From an uncultured Clostridia bacterium (GTDB lineage: Bacteria > Bacillota > Clostridia > UMGS1810), in NCBI GenBank assembly GCA_934463165.1, contig CAKSJG010000014.1, forward strand, positions 1 through 64,000: a stretch of DNA of 64,000 nt, read 5' to 3'. Below the pieces are notes generated by a model. The model did no database searches. It was not told the DNA's origin and was given only the letters and a program-made list of their open reading frames with translations. The position numbers were made by a program, and so were the translations under genes. Positions 55,294 to 64,000 of the stretch are shown one piece after another. Each line of letters opens with the position of its first letter. Positions within the stretch are counted from its first letter, which is position 1.

Positions 55294-55920
55294 CTACTTA
55301 TTTGTCATTTTGTAAGATAAAGTCATTATCGAATCACTAAGATGTACGTTTTCGATTATAACGTCATCGGGAAGCTGAAGATCAACGTATACAAAATTCA
55401 AAAATGATTTTATACCGTATGATACAAGCTGCTCGGCAACGCTTTTTACGGCATCTTTCGGAAGAGTCAGTATTGCAATATCAGGATGTTCTTTTTCGGC
55501 AAATTTTTCAATATCACCATAAGGCATAACCTTTAAACCCGCGACGTCACTGCCTATAACATTCGGGTCTGTATCGAAAATGCCGCAAAGTGAAAAGCCG
55601 CGTTTTTTAAATCCTCCGTAATTTGCAAGAGCACGTCCGAGATTACCGGCTCCGATTATAACGGTTTTATACCCCTTGTCAAGTCCGAGCAAAGAACTTA
55701 TACGGTCATAAAGCATTTCAACATTGTATCCGTATCCCTGCTGACCGAAGCCGCCGAAAAAATTCAGATCCTGTCTGATCTGAGACGCGGTAACTCCCAT
55801 CTTTTTACTTAATTTCGTTGAAGAAACGCGTGATATATTATTTTTTAAAAGCTCCCCGAGATATCTGTGATATCTCGGGAGACGCTTAACAACAACCAAA
55901 GGTACTTGCTTTTCTGACAT
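55294..55920 (-). CDS. rex: Redox-sensing transcriptional repressor Rex
   Basis: 208 aa. N-terminal winged helix about 8-80 (RYHRYLGELL, then SSTKLSKKMGVTASQIRQDLNFFGGFGQQGYGY) and a Rossmann domain from about 88 with GAGNLGRALANY. Rex senses the NADH/NAD+ ratio and represses fermentation and redox genes when NADH is low. It is the last gene of a run of seven on this strand, 21 bp after the third GH2 gene. No canonical Rex box (TTGTTAA-4-TTAACAA) was found in this window. Confidence 0.96.
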   Translation of the reverse strand: MSEKQVPLVVVKRLPRYHRYLGELLKNNISRVSSTKLSKKMGVTASQIRQDLNFFGGFGQQGYGYNVEMLYDRISSLLGLDKGYKTVIIGAGNLGRALANYGGFKKRGFSLCGIFDTDPNVIGSDVAGLKVMPYGDIEKFAEKEHPDIAILTLPKDAVKSVAEQLVSYGIKSFLNFVYVDLQLPDDVIIENVHLSDSIMTLSYKMTNK

Positions 55921-55941
55921 CGGAAATCCTCCGTATAAAAG

Positions 55942-58900
55942 TTATTTTATCAAATCTTTCGGCTCGTCATTACCGAGTATTACAGGCAGAATATCAAATG
56001 AATATTCAATTTTTTTCTCGTTCAGCCTGTATTTTTCATCCGTGAGAGGTCCACAGCTTCCGGAGCCCACTCCCGTCACTTTACAGTCAATTCTGAGGAA
56101 TGTCTCACTGCCCTCTTCAAGATCCCACTGATGCTTTGCGGCGGATATTTCCTCTTCCGTAAATTTGCTTGCGGCAAATTCAATCTTATCATTTGCCGAA
56201 ACCATGATACCTCTGCCGAGTATATCATATACGCAGACCCATTTTACATTGGTTCTGTTTCCGCAGTCCTGCGGCATAACATACGGAACGTGCATATCCT
56301 GAACAGTCGTCTTATACAATCCCGTTTTTGCATGGTGGTGCATATCGATATAATTTTCTTCGGGACCCATGCCGTAATATTCAACGTTATCCTTATTGTC
56401 AGCAAGAACTATTTCCATTCCGAATCTCGGCAGGAAAGAAAGACAACCGTTTTCAGCGCTTACTTCCGTTTTTATAACACCGTTTTTGCATATGGTATAT
56501 CTTGTGTTCATATTATCAACAAGATTAAGTCTTCCGAGTGATGTAACGGCACATTGAACGTTTATCACGTAGTTTCCGTCCGTATCAAATTCGGACGATA
56601 CGTCATATACCTTAATACCTGCGGTTTCGTTTATATCATACATGCTCGATTCACCCTGAGGAATAACCCACTCCTTTTTGGCAATTCTGAAGTTATCTAT
56701 CGGGGCACGCTTTGTTCCGTATGTCGTGCGGTCTGCCAGAATATCGCATCCGCCGACTTCAAGAACATCGAACGAATTATAGTATTTGTTAAATACGTAT
56801 CTGAAATTATAGCCGCTTACCGTAATAAACTCATCGCTTACTTCTTCAAAAAGATTTGAAAATTCCACGGCGACGAGCTTTCCGAATGCTTCAACAGGAA
56901 GCTCAAACTGTGCAAATGCAACCTCGTAGCCCGCTTCCGACCAATCGGTATCGTCTTTGAGAGTAACCGAAATATTAAGATGGCATCCTGTTTTGCAGAA
57001 TTCGGGGAGTGTGTATCCGAGTTTTATTCTCTTTGTTGCCTGCGGTTTAAGAGCAGTGTTTGCAGCCTTTCCGCGCTTGATAATCTTGCCGTCGCATTCT
57101 ACGACATAGGAAATCTCAAAATCCGAAAGATTTGTAAAATCATAAAGATTTTTCACGGAAATTATACCGTTTTCCAAATCAACGGCATCAAATTTTACAT
57201 ACTGATAAACAGCCTTTGCCTCAAGCGCACCGCTCGACGGTGTTCTGTCGGGAAATACGAGACCGTCGCTGCAGAAGTTATCCGGACTTGCAATCTCGCC
57301 CGAATCGCCGCCGTAGCCGTAAGTCGTATTGCCGTTTTCATCCTCAAGTATTACGGCATGATCGGCCCATTCCCAAATGCAGCCGCCGCATGCACGTTTA
57401 TATTTATAGAACACTTCCCAATAATCGGCAAGATCTCCGGGGCCGCAGCCCATAGCATGCGAATATTCACAGAGGAAGAATGTAAGTTTTGATTTTTTGC
57501 GAAGCCTTTCTTCGCATGTTTTGGGATCCGGATACATATAACTTTCAACATCAAACGGCATTTTATGACCGTCAACGTCTTTATAATTTACTCCGTCCGC
57601 ACGCTCATAGTGAACAAGCCTTGTGTTGTCTTTTTTCTTAACCCAATTACCCATAGCAATGTGATTATCGCCGTAGTCGGATTCGTTACCCATTGACCAC
57701 ATTATAACGGACGGATTGTTTTTATCGCGCTCAACCATTCTCTTTACCCTGTCCATTGCCTGCTCATACCACATTTCGCCCTGCGCCATGGTAAATTCGT
57801 CAAAAGCGTTATATCCGCTCCAGCAGCTTTCTCCCTTTCCGCAGCAGACCATACCGTGAGATTCAAAATCCGCCTCATCAATAAGGTAAAAACCGAGTTC
57901 GTTTGCAATGTGCAAAAATTCGGAGGTGTTGGGATAATGAGAGGTTCTTATCGTGTTAATATTGAGCTTTTTCATAAGCTTGAGTTCACTGCGGATGCTG
58001 TCTGTCGGCGTTACATGACCGAGAGCGGCATTGGTGTCATGTCGGTTAACGCCCTTAAGCTTAACCGCCGCGCCGTTTATAAGGAGAACCCCGTCATCGG
58101 TTTTTTCCACTGTCCTGAAGCCTATATCCTGTGGGATTACCTCGCCGTCGGCTTCGATAATAAGCTTATAAAGGTACGGTTTTTCGGCTGACCAGGAGTT
58201 TACATCACTGATTTTAAATTCGGTTTTTCCGCCTTTCTTTTCTTCAACAAGATTGCCGAAAGAATCAAAAAGCTTTAAGGTTATATCCGAGGCTTTATCC
58301 GCATCAGCTTCAACGGTGAGAACACCGTCTTTATAATCATTTTCCAAAAGAGCCTTTGCAAAAATATCCTTAACGGAATGCTTTGCCCTTGCAAGAAGAT
58401 ATACATCGCGGAATATTCCCGAAACTCTGTAGAAATCCTGATCTTCCATGTATGTGCCGTCGCTGTATTTAAGGACAACCGCCGTTATTACGTTATCCCC
58501 TTTAACCACATATTCGCTTATATCAAATTCCGCAGGTACATGCGGAACCTTGGAAAATCCGACTTTTTTACCGTTTACATAAAGATAAAAGAATGAATCC
58601 ACACCTTCAAAAACGATATGCGTCTCTCTGCCCTCAAATGTATCGGGAACACTGAACACTCTTGAATACACTCCGCACGGATTATCCACCGGAACATACG
58701 GCGGATCAATCGGAATGGGATATGTAATGTTGTGATATGCCGGAGCGCCGTAGCCGTACATCTGCCAGTTAGACGGAACGGGGAGAGTCTCCCAATCCGA
58801 TGTATCGGCGAGCTCGATATCTTTATCGACATCAACATATCTCTCAAAATATTTAAACTTCCAGTCTCCGTTTAAAAGCGCATAATACGGAGAATTTGAC

Positions 58901-59004
58901 GGGCGCATTTTAAGCGCCGAAGAAATGTCAGCATACGGAATAAAATATGCATGTTCCTTAACTCTGCCCATATGCATGATACGGGGATTTTCAAAATCAT
59001 TCAT
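55942..59004 (-). CDS. GH2 beta-galactosidase-like glycosidase (3)
   Basis: 1020 aa from the ATG at 59004 with GAGGTG 6 bp upstream; a GTG at 59013 overlaps that site. LacZ-like plan: jelly-roll (about 45-210), Ig-like domain, TIM barrel (about 305-590) and the C-terminal small-chain region ending GVGSGSCGPL. Acid/base Glu441 in MGNES; nucleophile Glu513 in FFLCEYSHAMGCG; YLIDEADFESHG conserved. No signal peptide. Unlike the other two it has no AraC gene beside it, but lies between transketolase and rex with gaps of about 20 bp, so it is probably expressed with housekeeping genes. Confidence 0.92.
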   Translation of the reverse strand: MNDFENPRIMHMGRVKEHAYFIPYADISSALKMRPSNSPYYALLNGDWKFKYFERYVDVDKDIELADTSDWETLPVPSNWQMYGYGAPAYHNITYPIPIDPPYVPVDNPCGVYSRVFSVPDTFEGRETHIVFEGVDSFFYLYVNGKKVGFSKVPHVPAEFDISEYVVKGDNVITAVVLKYSDGTYMEDQDFYRVSGIFRDVYLLARAKHSVKDIFAKALLENDYKDGVLTVEADADKASDITLKLFDSFGNLVEEKKGGKTEFKISDVNSWSAEKPYLYKLIIEADGEVIPQDIGFRTVEKTDDGVLLINGAAVKLKGVNRHDTNAALGHVTPTDSIRSELKLMKKLNINTIRTSHYPNTSEFLHIANELGFYLIDEADFESHGMVCCGKGESCWSGYNAFDEFTMAQGEMWYEQAMDRVKRMVERDKNNPSVIMWSMGNESDYGDNHIAMGNWVKKKDNTRLVHYERADGVNYKDVDGHKMPFDVESYMYPDPKTCEERLRKKSKLTFFLCEYSHAMGCGPGDLADYWEVFYKYKRACGGCIWEWADHAVILEDENGNTTYGYGGDSGEIASPDNFCSDGLVFPDRTPSSGALEAKAVYQYVKFDAVDLENGIISVKNLYDFTNLSDFEISYVVECDGKIIKRGKAANTALKPQATKRIKLGYTLPEFCKTGCHLNISVTLKDDTDWSEAGYEVAFAQFELPVEAFGKLVAVEFSNLFEEVSDEFITVSGYNFRYVFNKYYNSFDVLEVGGCDILADRTTYGTKRAPIDNFRIAKKEWVIPQGESSMYDINETAGIKVYDVSSEFDTDGNYVINVQCAVTSLGRLNLVDNMNTRYTICKNGVIKTEVSAENGCLSFLPRFGMEIVLADNKDNVEYYGMGPEENYIDMHHHAKTGLYKTTVQDMHVPYVMPQDCGNRTNVKWVCVYDILGRGIMVSANDKIEFAASKFTEEEISAAKHQWDLEEGSETFLRIDCKVTGVGSGSCGPLTDEKYRLNEKKIEYSFDILPVILGNDEPKDLIK

Positions 59005-59024
59005 AATAGTCACCTCTTTTTAAT

Positions 59025-59972
59025 TTATTTATTTTTAAGTTCAATCGCTTTTCTTGCATTTTCGGCAATGTTTTCGGCGGTTAATCCGTAATATTCAAGA
59101 AGCTCATACGGCTTGCCCGATTTTCCGAATACATCTTTTGTTCCGACCCTGAGTACGGGGACCGGATTTGTTTCACATACAACCTCACTTACCGCACTTC
59201 CGAGACCGCCTATGATGTTGTGCTCTTCACAGGTTACAATCGCTCCCGTTTCATATGCCGCTTTGGATATGATTTCTTTATCTATCGGTTTTATGGTATG
59301 AATGTTAATAACGTGGGCATTTATTCCGTCAGCTTTGAGAAGCTCTGCAGCTTCAAGAGCATATCCAACCATAAGACCGGTTGCACAAATGCTCACGTCA
59401 TCTCCGTCTTTAAGCTGAACACCCTTGCCAATTTCAAATTTATAATCGTCACCGAAAAGCACGGGCACGCCGAGTCTTCCGAATCTTAAATATACGGGGC
59501 CGTAATGCTTAACGGCAGCTTCAACCGCCGCCCTTGCTTCTGTATCATCCGCAGGGTTTATAATAACCATATTTGGAAGAGTTCTCATAATGCCGATATC
59601 TTCAAGGCACTGATGAGTCGCACCGTCTTCACCTACGGATATTCCCGCATGAGTTGCACCGATTTTCACATTAAGACACGGATAGCAGATGGAGTTGCGT
59701 ATCTGTTCAAATGCTCTGCCTGCGGCAAACATTGCAAATGAGCTTGCAAATACGATTTTTCCGCATGCTGAAAGTCCCGCAGCCGTGCTCATCATGTTAG
59801 CCTCGGCAATACCCATGTTTATGAAGCGTTCGGGAAATTTCTTTTTAAAAACTTCTGTTTTTGTCGATTTAGACAGATCCGCATCAAGAACGATGATGTT
59901 ATCGTATTGTTCGCCGAGCTGTGCCAATGCGGCACCGTATGATTCTCTTGTCGCTATTTTTTTATCAGACAT
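59025..59972 (-). CDS. Transketolase, C-terminal subunit
   Basis: 315 aa covering the pyrimidine-binding and C-terminal domains of transketolase (NIIVLDADLSKSTKT near 20; GATHAGISVGEDGATHQCLEDI near 107; GTKDVFGKSGKPYELLEYYGL near the end). With the N-terminal subunit it forms a split enzyme, common in Clostridia and archaea, moving two-carbon units in the pentose phosphate pathway. Its start overlaps the N-terminal subunit stop by 8 bp. Confidence 0.95.
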   Translation of the reverse strand: MSDKKIATRESYGAALAQLGEQYDNIIVLDADLSKSTKTEVFKKKFPERFINMGIAEANMMSTAAGLSACGKIVFASSFAMFAAGRAFEQIRNSICYPCLNVKIGATHAGISVGEDGATHQCLEDIGIMRTLPNMVIINPADDTEARAAVEAAVKHYGPVYLRFGRLGVPVLFGDDYKFEIGKGVQLKDGDDVSICATGLMVGYALEAAELLKADGINAHVINIHTIKPIDKEIISKAAYETGAIVTCEEHNIIGGLGSAVSEVVCETNPVPVLRVGTKDVFGKSGKPYELLEYYGLTAENIAENARKAIELKNK

Positions 59973-60813
59973 TTACCACTTCCTCCAATTCCTTAATTTT
60001 TTCATTCAGTTCCTTGCATGCAACGGCATAGTCTTCATCCTTCGGTGCAGCGCCGTGCCATGCTGCATTGTTTTCCATGTATGAAACGCCCTTGCCCTTA
60101 ATGCTCTTTGCAATGATGACCGTGGGCTTGCCCTTAACATTTCTTGCCTCTTTAAGAGCATTTTTTATCTGATCATAGTCATGTGCGTCTATACATATTA
60201 CATTCCAGTTAAATGCCTCAAATTTTTTATCTATCGGAGTCGGATTCATAACCTTGGTGATGTCTCCGTCTATTTGCAAGCCGTTAAAATCGACAAATGC
60301 AACGAGGTTATCAAGCTTATAATGAGGAGCAAACATTGCGCCCTCCCATATCTGACCTTCTTCAAGCTCGCCGTCGCCGAGAATTGTATATACCCTGTAG
60401 TCCTTGCCGTCAAGCTTGCCGGCAAGCGCCATTCCGTTTGCCGCGCAAAATCCCTGACCGAGAGACCCCGTTGACATATCCACTCCGGGCACGCCTTTCA
60501 TATCGGGATGACCCTGCAGATAGCTGTTCGTCTGTCTGAGAGTTTTTATATCATCCACGGGGAAAAATCCCTTTTCGGCAAGAGCTCCGTAAAGCGCCGG
60601 GGCACAATGACCTTTGGAAAGAACAAATCTGTCTCTTTCCGGATTTTTAGGATCATCGGGGTTAACGTTCATTTCGTCAAAATATAGCACCGAAAGAATA
60701 TCCGAGATCGAAAGTGATCCGCCCGGATGGCCGGATTTGGCACTATACACACCGTCAACGGCATGCTTGCGTATTTTATACGCCATAAGTTCAAGTTGAG
60801 CATTGCTCATCAT
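59965..60813 (-). CDS. Transketolase, N-terminal subunit
   Basis: 282 aa, the thiamine-diphosphate-binding domain: SGHPGGSLSISDIL near 26, RFVLSKGHCAPALYGAL near 61, STGSLGQGFCAANGMAL near 115 and the GDGELEEGQIWEGAMFA cofactor site near 145. It works only with the C-terminal subunit encoded next. Pentoses released from plant polysaccharide such as arabinose or xylose would enter metabolism through it. Confidence 0.95.
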   Translation of the reverse strand: MMSNAQLELMAYKIRKHAVDGVYSAKSGHPGGSLSISDILSVLYFDEMNVNPDDPKNPERDRFVLSKGHCAPALYGALAEKGFFPVDDIKTLRQTNSYLQGHPDMKGVPGVDMSTGSLGQGFCAANGMALAGKLDGKDYRVYTILGDGELEEGQIWEGAMFAPHYKLDNLVAFVDFNGLQIDGDITKVMNPTPIDKKFEAFNWNVICIDAHDYDQIKNALKEARNVKGKPTVIIAKSIKGKGVSYMENNAAWHGAAPKDEDYAVACKELNEKIKELEEVVNV

Positions 60814-60859
60814 AATTACAGTAACCTCCTTATTTTCTGCTGTAAAATTACTTAATTTA

Positions 60860-61255
60860 TCAACTTACCGACTCAATGCAATATGACATTAATTCATTGA
60901 GCCGTTCGGTATCTTTTTTTATGTATAAATATCCGACCAGAGCTTCAAGCCCCGTTGCAATTCGGTAGTCAACAATATCGGCATTTTTTGCGCTTGTATA
61001 AGAATGTGCATTTCTGCCGCGCTTAAAAACGGCTGTCTCCTCTTCCGTAAGCTTGTCTGCAATAATATGAAAAATCTGTGACTGCGCCTTTGCACTGACG
61101 TATTTTGTTGCTGCCTTATGCAGCTTTGCAACCGGCATATTTACCGAATGCATAATATATGAACGAACATAAAGCTCATATACCGCGTCGCCTATATATG
61201 CGAGAGAAAGCGGCGAAACCTGACCGGCGTCTATCTCTATATCAAAATCTATCAT
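60860..61255 (-). CDS. mrnC: Mini-ribonuclease III
   Basis: 131 aa: a lone RNase III catalytic domain without a dsRNA-binding domain. The signature SPLSLAYIGDAVYELYVR holds catalytic Asp23, and the second acidic block is in GLEALVGYLYI near 112. In Bacillus subtilis Mini-III trims 23S rRNA ends. It starts 1 bp past the cysS stop; this cysS-mrnC pairing is the usual Firmicutes arrangement. Confidence 0.95.
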   Translation of the reverse strand: MIDFDIEIDAGQVSPLSLAYIGDAVYELYVRSYIMHSVNMPVAKLHKAATKYVSAKAQSQIFHIIADKLTEEETAVFKRGRNAHSYTSAKNADIVDYRIATGLEALVGYLYIKKDTERLNELMSYCIESVS

Positions 61256-61256
61256 G

Positions 61257-62645
61257 TTACACCCTTTTCCACTTCACGCCGCTTCTTGTATCTTCAAGAA
61301 TAATTCCGGCATCCTTAAGCATGTCTCTTATTTCGTCGGCACGTTTAAAATCCTTGCTTTTTCTTGCATTGTTGCGCTCTTCGATAAGATTTTCTATATC
61401 GGAATCAATGAATCCTTTTTTCTTTTCAACATTAATTCCGAGAACACCCGAAAGCTCTTTTATAAGGTTTATTGCCGCATCAAGAGATGCCGAATCGGTA
61501 TTTTCGTCAAATTCGGTATTTACATATTTTACGATGTCAAATATTGCGGATATTGCGTCTGCCGTGTTTATATCATCATCCATCGCGTCGGTAAACTGCT
61601 TTTTAAATTCCGCAAGCTTTGCGGTTATTTTTTCATCTCCGGAGTCTGATTTTGCATTGCCTTTTAAAAACTTAAGATTCTCAACGCATGTTTCTATGCG
61701 CTCCAATCCCGATTTAGCCTGATTCAAAAGCTCATGGCTGAAGTTTATCGGATTTCTGTAGTGAGCCGAAAGCATGAAGAATCTGATTACGGCATAGTCA
61801 AAATCCTTTGCAACATCTCTTACGGTGAAGAAATTATTAAGAGACTTGCTCATTTTTTTGTTGTCTATGTTTATATATCCGTTATGCAGCCAATAATGCG
61901 CAAACGGTGCACAGTTGGCGCATTCGCTCTGCGCAATTTCATTTTCATGATGCGGAAAGATAAGATCCTTGCCGCCGCTGTGTATGTCTATCGTCTTGCC
62001 GAGGTATTTGTTTGCCATGGCGCTGCACTCTATATGCCAGCCCGGTCTGCCCTCTCCCCACGGGCTGTCCCATGACGGTTCACCATCTTTTTTTGCTTTC
62101 CAGAGAGCAAAGTCCATCGGATCTTTTTTCTTATCGCCGACCTCTATTCTTGCACCTGCCTCAAGATTTTCGAGCGGCTGATGAGAAAGCTTGCCGTATT
62201 CCTTAAACTTTTTAACGCTGAAATATACATCTCCGTCAACGTTATACGCATAGCCTTTGTCTTCGAGAGTTTTAATAAGAGAAATTATGGCGTCTATGTT
62301 TTCGGTAGCCCTCGGATGAACGGTTGCATGCTTTATGCCCAGTCCGTCGGCGTCTTTGAAATATTCGGCAATAAACCTTTCCGCAAGCTCTGCCACGGTT
62401 ATTCCCTCTTCGTTGGCGCGGCGAATCATTTTATCGTCTATATCGGTAAAATTCTGAACAAATGACACATCGTATCCCAAATATTCAAAATATCTTCTGA
62501 GAGTATCAAAGATAATGAACGGTCTTGCGTTTCCGATGTGAAAATAGTTATACACCGTCGGACCGCAGGAATACATTTTAACTTTTCCGGGTTCGATCGG
62601 AATAAATTCCTCTTTTTTTCCGGTCATACTGTTATACAGTTTCAT
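61257..62645 (-). CDS. cysS: Cysteinyl-tRNA synthetase
   Basis: 462 aa class I synthetase. HIGH-type motif in CGPTVYNYFHIGNARPF near 27-43 (with the first Zn ligand Cys), WHIECSAM near 205 with another Zn ligand, and KMSKS in NKKMSKSLNNF near 267. It charges tRNA-Cys. Its start overlaps the end of cysE by 14 bp, coupling cysteine synthesis with its use. Confidence 0.97.
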   Translation of the reverse strand: MKLYNSMTGKKEEFIPIEPGKVKMYSCGPTVYNYFHIGNARPFIIFDTLRRYFEYLGYDVSFVQNFTDIDDKMIRRANEEGITVAELAERFIAEYFKDADGLGIKHATVHPRATENIDAIISLIKTLEDKGYAYNVDGDVYFSVKKFKEYGKLSHQPLENLEAGARIEVGDKKKDPMDFALWKAKKDGEPSWDSPWGEGRPGWHIECSAMANKYLGKTIDIHSGGKDLIFPHHENEIAQSECANCAPFAHYWLHNGYINIDNKKMSKSLNNFFTVRDVAKDFDYAVIRFFMLSAHYRNPINFSHELLNQAKSGLERIETCVENLKFLKGNAKSDSGDEKITAKLAEFKKQFTDAMDDDINTADAISAIFDIVKYVNTEFDENTDSASLDAAINLIKELSGVLGINVEKKKGFIDSDIENLIEERNNARKSKDFKRADEIRDMLKDAGIILEDTRSGVKWKRV

Positions 62646-63336
62646 CGTTTTTTTCCTCCAGTTTATTTAATTTAGCGGTAAGCTCATCTATTCTTAAATA
62701 AAGCTTGCAAAATTCCTGGCTCACGGGATCAGGCATATGTATCTGATCGAGATCCATGCAAACCTTTTTGTTATTTATCCTGACGACTCTTGCAGGCACA
62801 CCGACGCACGTGCTGTTTTCGGGTACTGCCGAAAGTACAACGGCATTTGCGGCTATTTTTGAATTATCACCGACGGTAAAAGGCCCCAAGACCTTTGCAC
62901 CGCAGCCTATCATAACATTGTTGCCTATTGTCGGATGACGCTTGCCTTTATCCTTTCCCGTACCGCCGAGAGTAACATTTTGATAAAGTGTACAGTTATC
63001 ACCTATGACCGTCGTCTCTCCTATCACAATTCCCATACCGTGGTCTATAAAAAGCCCCTTACCTATTTTTGCTCCGGGGTGAATCTCAATCCCCGTAAAC
63101 GCTCTCGATATCTGAGATATGAGCCTTGCTATAAAGAACAGTCTCGCTTTGTAAAGAACATGGGCAATTCTGTGGTTTGCAACCGCATGAAGCCCCGAAT
63201 ACAGAAGAAATATCTCAACAGGATTTCTCGCAGCGGGATCTCTGCCCATTATTTGCGATACTTCCTTTCCCAATATAACAAAAAAGATTAAAAAATATAT
63301 GCCGAATATTCCGAGCAAAATATATAAAGCCAACAC
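62632..63336 (-). CDS. cysE: Serine O-acetyltransferase
   Basis: 234 aa from a GTG at 63336 with GGAGGG 6 bp upstream. The N-terminus has a hydrophobic segment (about 2-24), then the left-handed beta-helix of hexapeptide transferases: GIEIHPGAKIGKGLFIDHGMGIVIGE near 82 and RHPTIGNNVMIGCGAKVLG near 133. This is the EpsC/CysE-short type that makes O-acetylserine for cysteine synthesis. The N-terminal membrane-like segment is unusual for soluble CysE but common in Clostridia. First gene of the seven-gene minus-strand run. Confidence 0.92.
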   Translation of the reverse strand: MLALYILLGIFGIYFLIFFVILGKEVSQIMGRDPAARNPVEIFLLYSGLHAVANHRIAHVLYKARLFFIARLISQISRAFTGIEIHPGAKIGKGLFIDHGMGIVIGETTVIGDNCTLYQNVTLGGTGKDKGKRHPTIGNNVMIGCGAKVLGPFTVGDNSKIAANAVVLSAVPENSTCVGVPARVVRINNKKVCMDLDQIHMPDPVSQEFCKLYLRIDELTAKLNKLEEKNDETV

Positions 63337-63374
63337 AAGCTTCCCTCCAATAAATATTTTGTCATACAGTATTT

Positions 63375-63403
63375 ATTATATAATTTTTTGACGAAAATTA
63401 CAA
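63375..63403 (-). promoter_or_regulatory. Promoter of the cysE-cysS-mrnC run
   Basis: On the minus strand TTGTAA (63398-63403), 17 bp, TATAAT (63375-63380). The leader is short (about 30 nt), leaving no room for a T-box. Confidence 0.75.
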
Positions 63404-63431
63404 CAGTTTTTTTGCAATTAAAAAAAATATT

Positions 63432-63460
63432 TTGACTTTTTATATAAATCGTGTTAAAAT
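63432..63460 (+). promoter_or_regulatory. Promoter of the small Cys-rich gene
   Basis: TTGACT (63432-63437), 17 bp, TAAAAT (63455-63460), directly before the AAAGGAGAGG ribosome site at about 63467-63476. Confidence 0.75.
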
Positions 63461-63482
63461 TTCTTAAAAGGAGAGGTTTATT

Positions 63483-63686
63483 TTGTATATTAAGGGAACA
63501 GAAATAAAAAAATGCGGACTTTGCGAAAGATATTTGAAAGAAAACGGCAAAGGTATTTGTGAATTGACAAACCTTGAAACCGATGAAAAAAACACATGCG
63601 CAAAATTCAGCTATGATATTTTTAAATACAAGCCGAAAAAACAGTTTGACGCCAAAAAATATAAAAAAGAAGATTTTGAAATATAG
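63483..63686 (+). CDS. Small cysteine-rich protein of unknown function
   Basis: 67 aa from a TTG at 63483, 6 bp after AAAGGAGAGG. Four Cys are arranged CGLCERYL-(9)-C-(13)-C, suggesting a small metal-binding fold; the tail is Lys-rich (KYKPKKQFDAKKYKKEDFEI). A good promoter and ribosome site support that it is real. Not recognised as a named family. It is divergent from cysE. Confidence 0.7.
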   Translation: MYIKGTEIKKCGLCERYLKENGKGICELTNLETDEKNTCAKFSYDIFKYKPKKQFDAKKYKKEDFEI

Positions 63687-63720
63687 CACAGGTGCCGTCA
63701 TGAGCCGGCGGCAGCTGTGC
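63686..63720. terminator. Hairpin between the small Cys-rich gene and glf
   Basis: GCACAGGTGCCG (63686-63697) pairs with CGGCAGCTGTGC (63709-63720), 11 of 12, beginning at the last base of the stop codon. It has no T-run on either side, so its role as a terminator is uncertain. Confidence 0.45.
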
Positions 63721-63766
63721 CGAAGTGTTTAAAAGTGTTCAGCCGTTTGCGGATACACCCGAAATA

Positions 63767-64000
63767 CTACAAAAGATATATTGCCAGATCAAGCGCCGCG
63801 CGGATTACCTGATGCATGTCAAGATATTTATACATCCCGAGACGTCCGCCGAAAATCACATTGTTTTCTTTTTTTGAAAGTTCAAAATATTTTGAGTATA
63901 ATTCATTGTTTCTCTCGTCATTAACGGGATAATACGGTTCTCCGTTTTCCTCATAATTTGCGGGATATTCACGTGTTATTACCGTCTTGGGCTGTGTGCC
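63767..64000 (-). CDS. glf: UDP-galactopyranose mutase, C-terminal end (partial)
   Basis: The minus strand is open from the window edge to a TAG at 63767-63769, giving 77 residues with no start inside the window. The sequence shows TVITREYPANYEENGEPYYP, then NDERNNELYSKYFEL, and the near-universal FGGRLGMYKYLDMHQVI of Glf C-termini. The enzyme turns UDP-galactopyranose into UDP-galactofuranose, using reduced FAD, for surface glycans. The rest lies outside the window. Confidence 0.88.
   Translation of the reverse strand, partial: GTQPKTVITREYPANYEENGEPYYPVNDERNNELYSKYFELSKKENNVIFGGRLGMYKYLDMHQVIRAALDLAIYLL

Noticed and set aside
63337..63482. T-box riboswitch for the cysE-cysS run
   Set aside because: The predicted leader is only about 30 nt, with no specifier stem or terminator/antiterminator pair.
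63288..63701. 137-codon minus-strand frame overlapping the small Cys-rich gene
   Set aside because: It is very Phe-rich, antisense to a gene with a good promoter and ribosome site, and covers the cysE promoter.

Overview
The window looks like chromosomal DNA of a low-GC, endospore-forming Clostridia member that lives on plant polysaccharide. A full-length SipL-type spore protein (SPOCS plus LysM), S-layer-homology (SLH) proteins, AraC regulators, a lipoprotein-dependent sugar importer and several family 2 glycosidases support this. The combination of SLH anchors and pectin-type enzymes recalls Monoglobus-like gut pectin degraders; that placement is inference, not a sequence match.

Left part (1-12.2 kb). 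A truncated palindromic repeat element lies at the edge, followed by an exported 1151-aa SGNH esterase-like protein, a degenerate PP2C-like membrane protein, an AgcS amino-acid symporter coupled to sipL, and an AraC regulator divergent from an L-fucose isomerase gene. A HigBA toxin-antitoxin module follows. It appears to sit inside the remains of a HicB-like antitoxin gene whose intact relative is at 42.1 kb.

Central part (12.2-41 kb). Thirteen genes run on the minus strand with little spacing. In transcription order they are: solute-binding lipoprotein, two LplC/LplB-type permeases with no ATPase, three exported SLH proteins (two with LVIVD-type propellers, one of these also carrying tandem IPT-like domains and a pectate-lyase-type beta-helix), an exported propeller protein, an IPT plus beta-helix ORF, a large toroid lyase-like protein with Fn3 domains, a GH105 unsaturated uronyl hydrolase, an alpha/beta esterase, a GH2 beta-galactosidase and an SGNH esterase. 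An AraC gene is divergent from its head. The layout reads as one utilisation locus for rhamnogalacturonan-like pectin: capture at the S-layer, import of oligosaccharides, cytosolic cleavage and deacetylation. Two features stand out. A 304-bp MITE-like element with a 12-bp target duplication sits between the importer and the first SLH gene. The propeller and beta-helix genes are joined by an A AAT TTT slippery heptamer next to a stop codon, where a -1 shift would make a fusion resembling the neighbouring 1410-aa protein.

Right part (41-64 kb). This holds an orphan HicB-like antitoxin, a phospholipid/cell-envelope group (GT2 glycosyltransferase, flippase-like membrane protein, PssA, Psd, TPM-domain protein), a tRNA-Pro(CGG), a second GH2 with a divergent AraC gene, a nitrogen/redox group (NfnA-like and GltA-like subunits, GdhA), and a run of cysE, cysS, mrnC, split transketolase, a third GH2 and rex. 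A small cysteine-rich gene and the C-terminal end of a UDP-galactopyranose mutase close the window.
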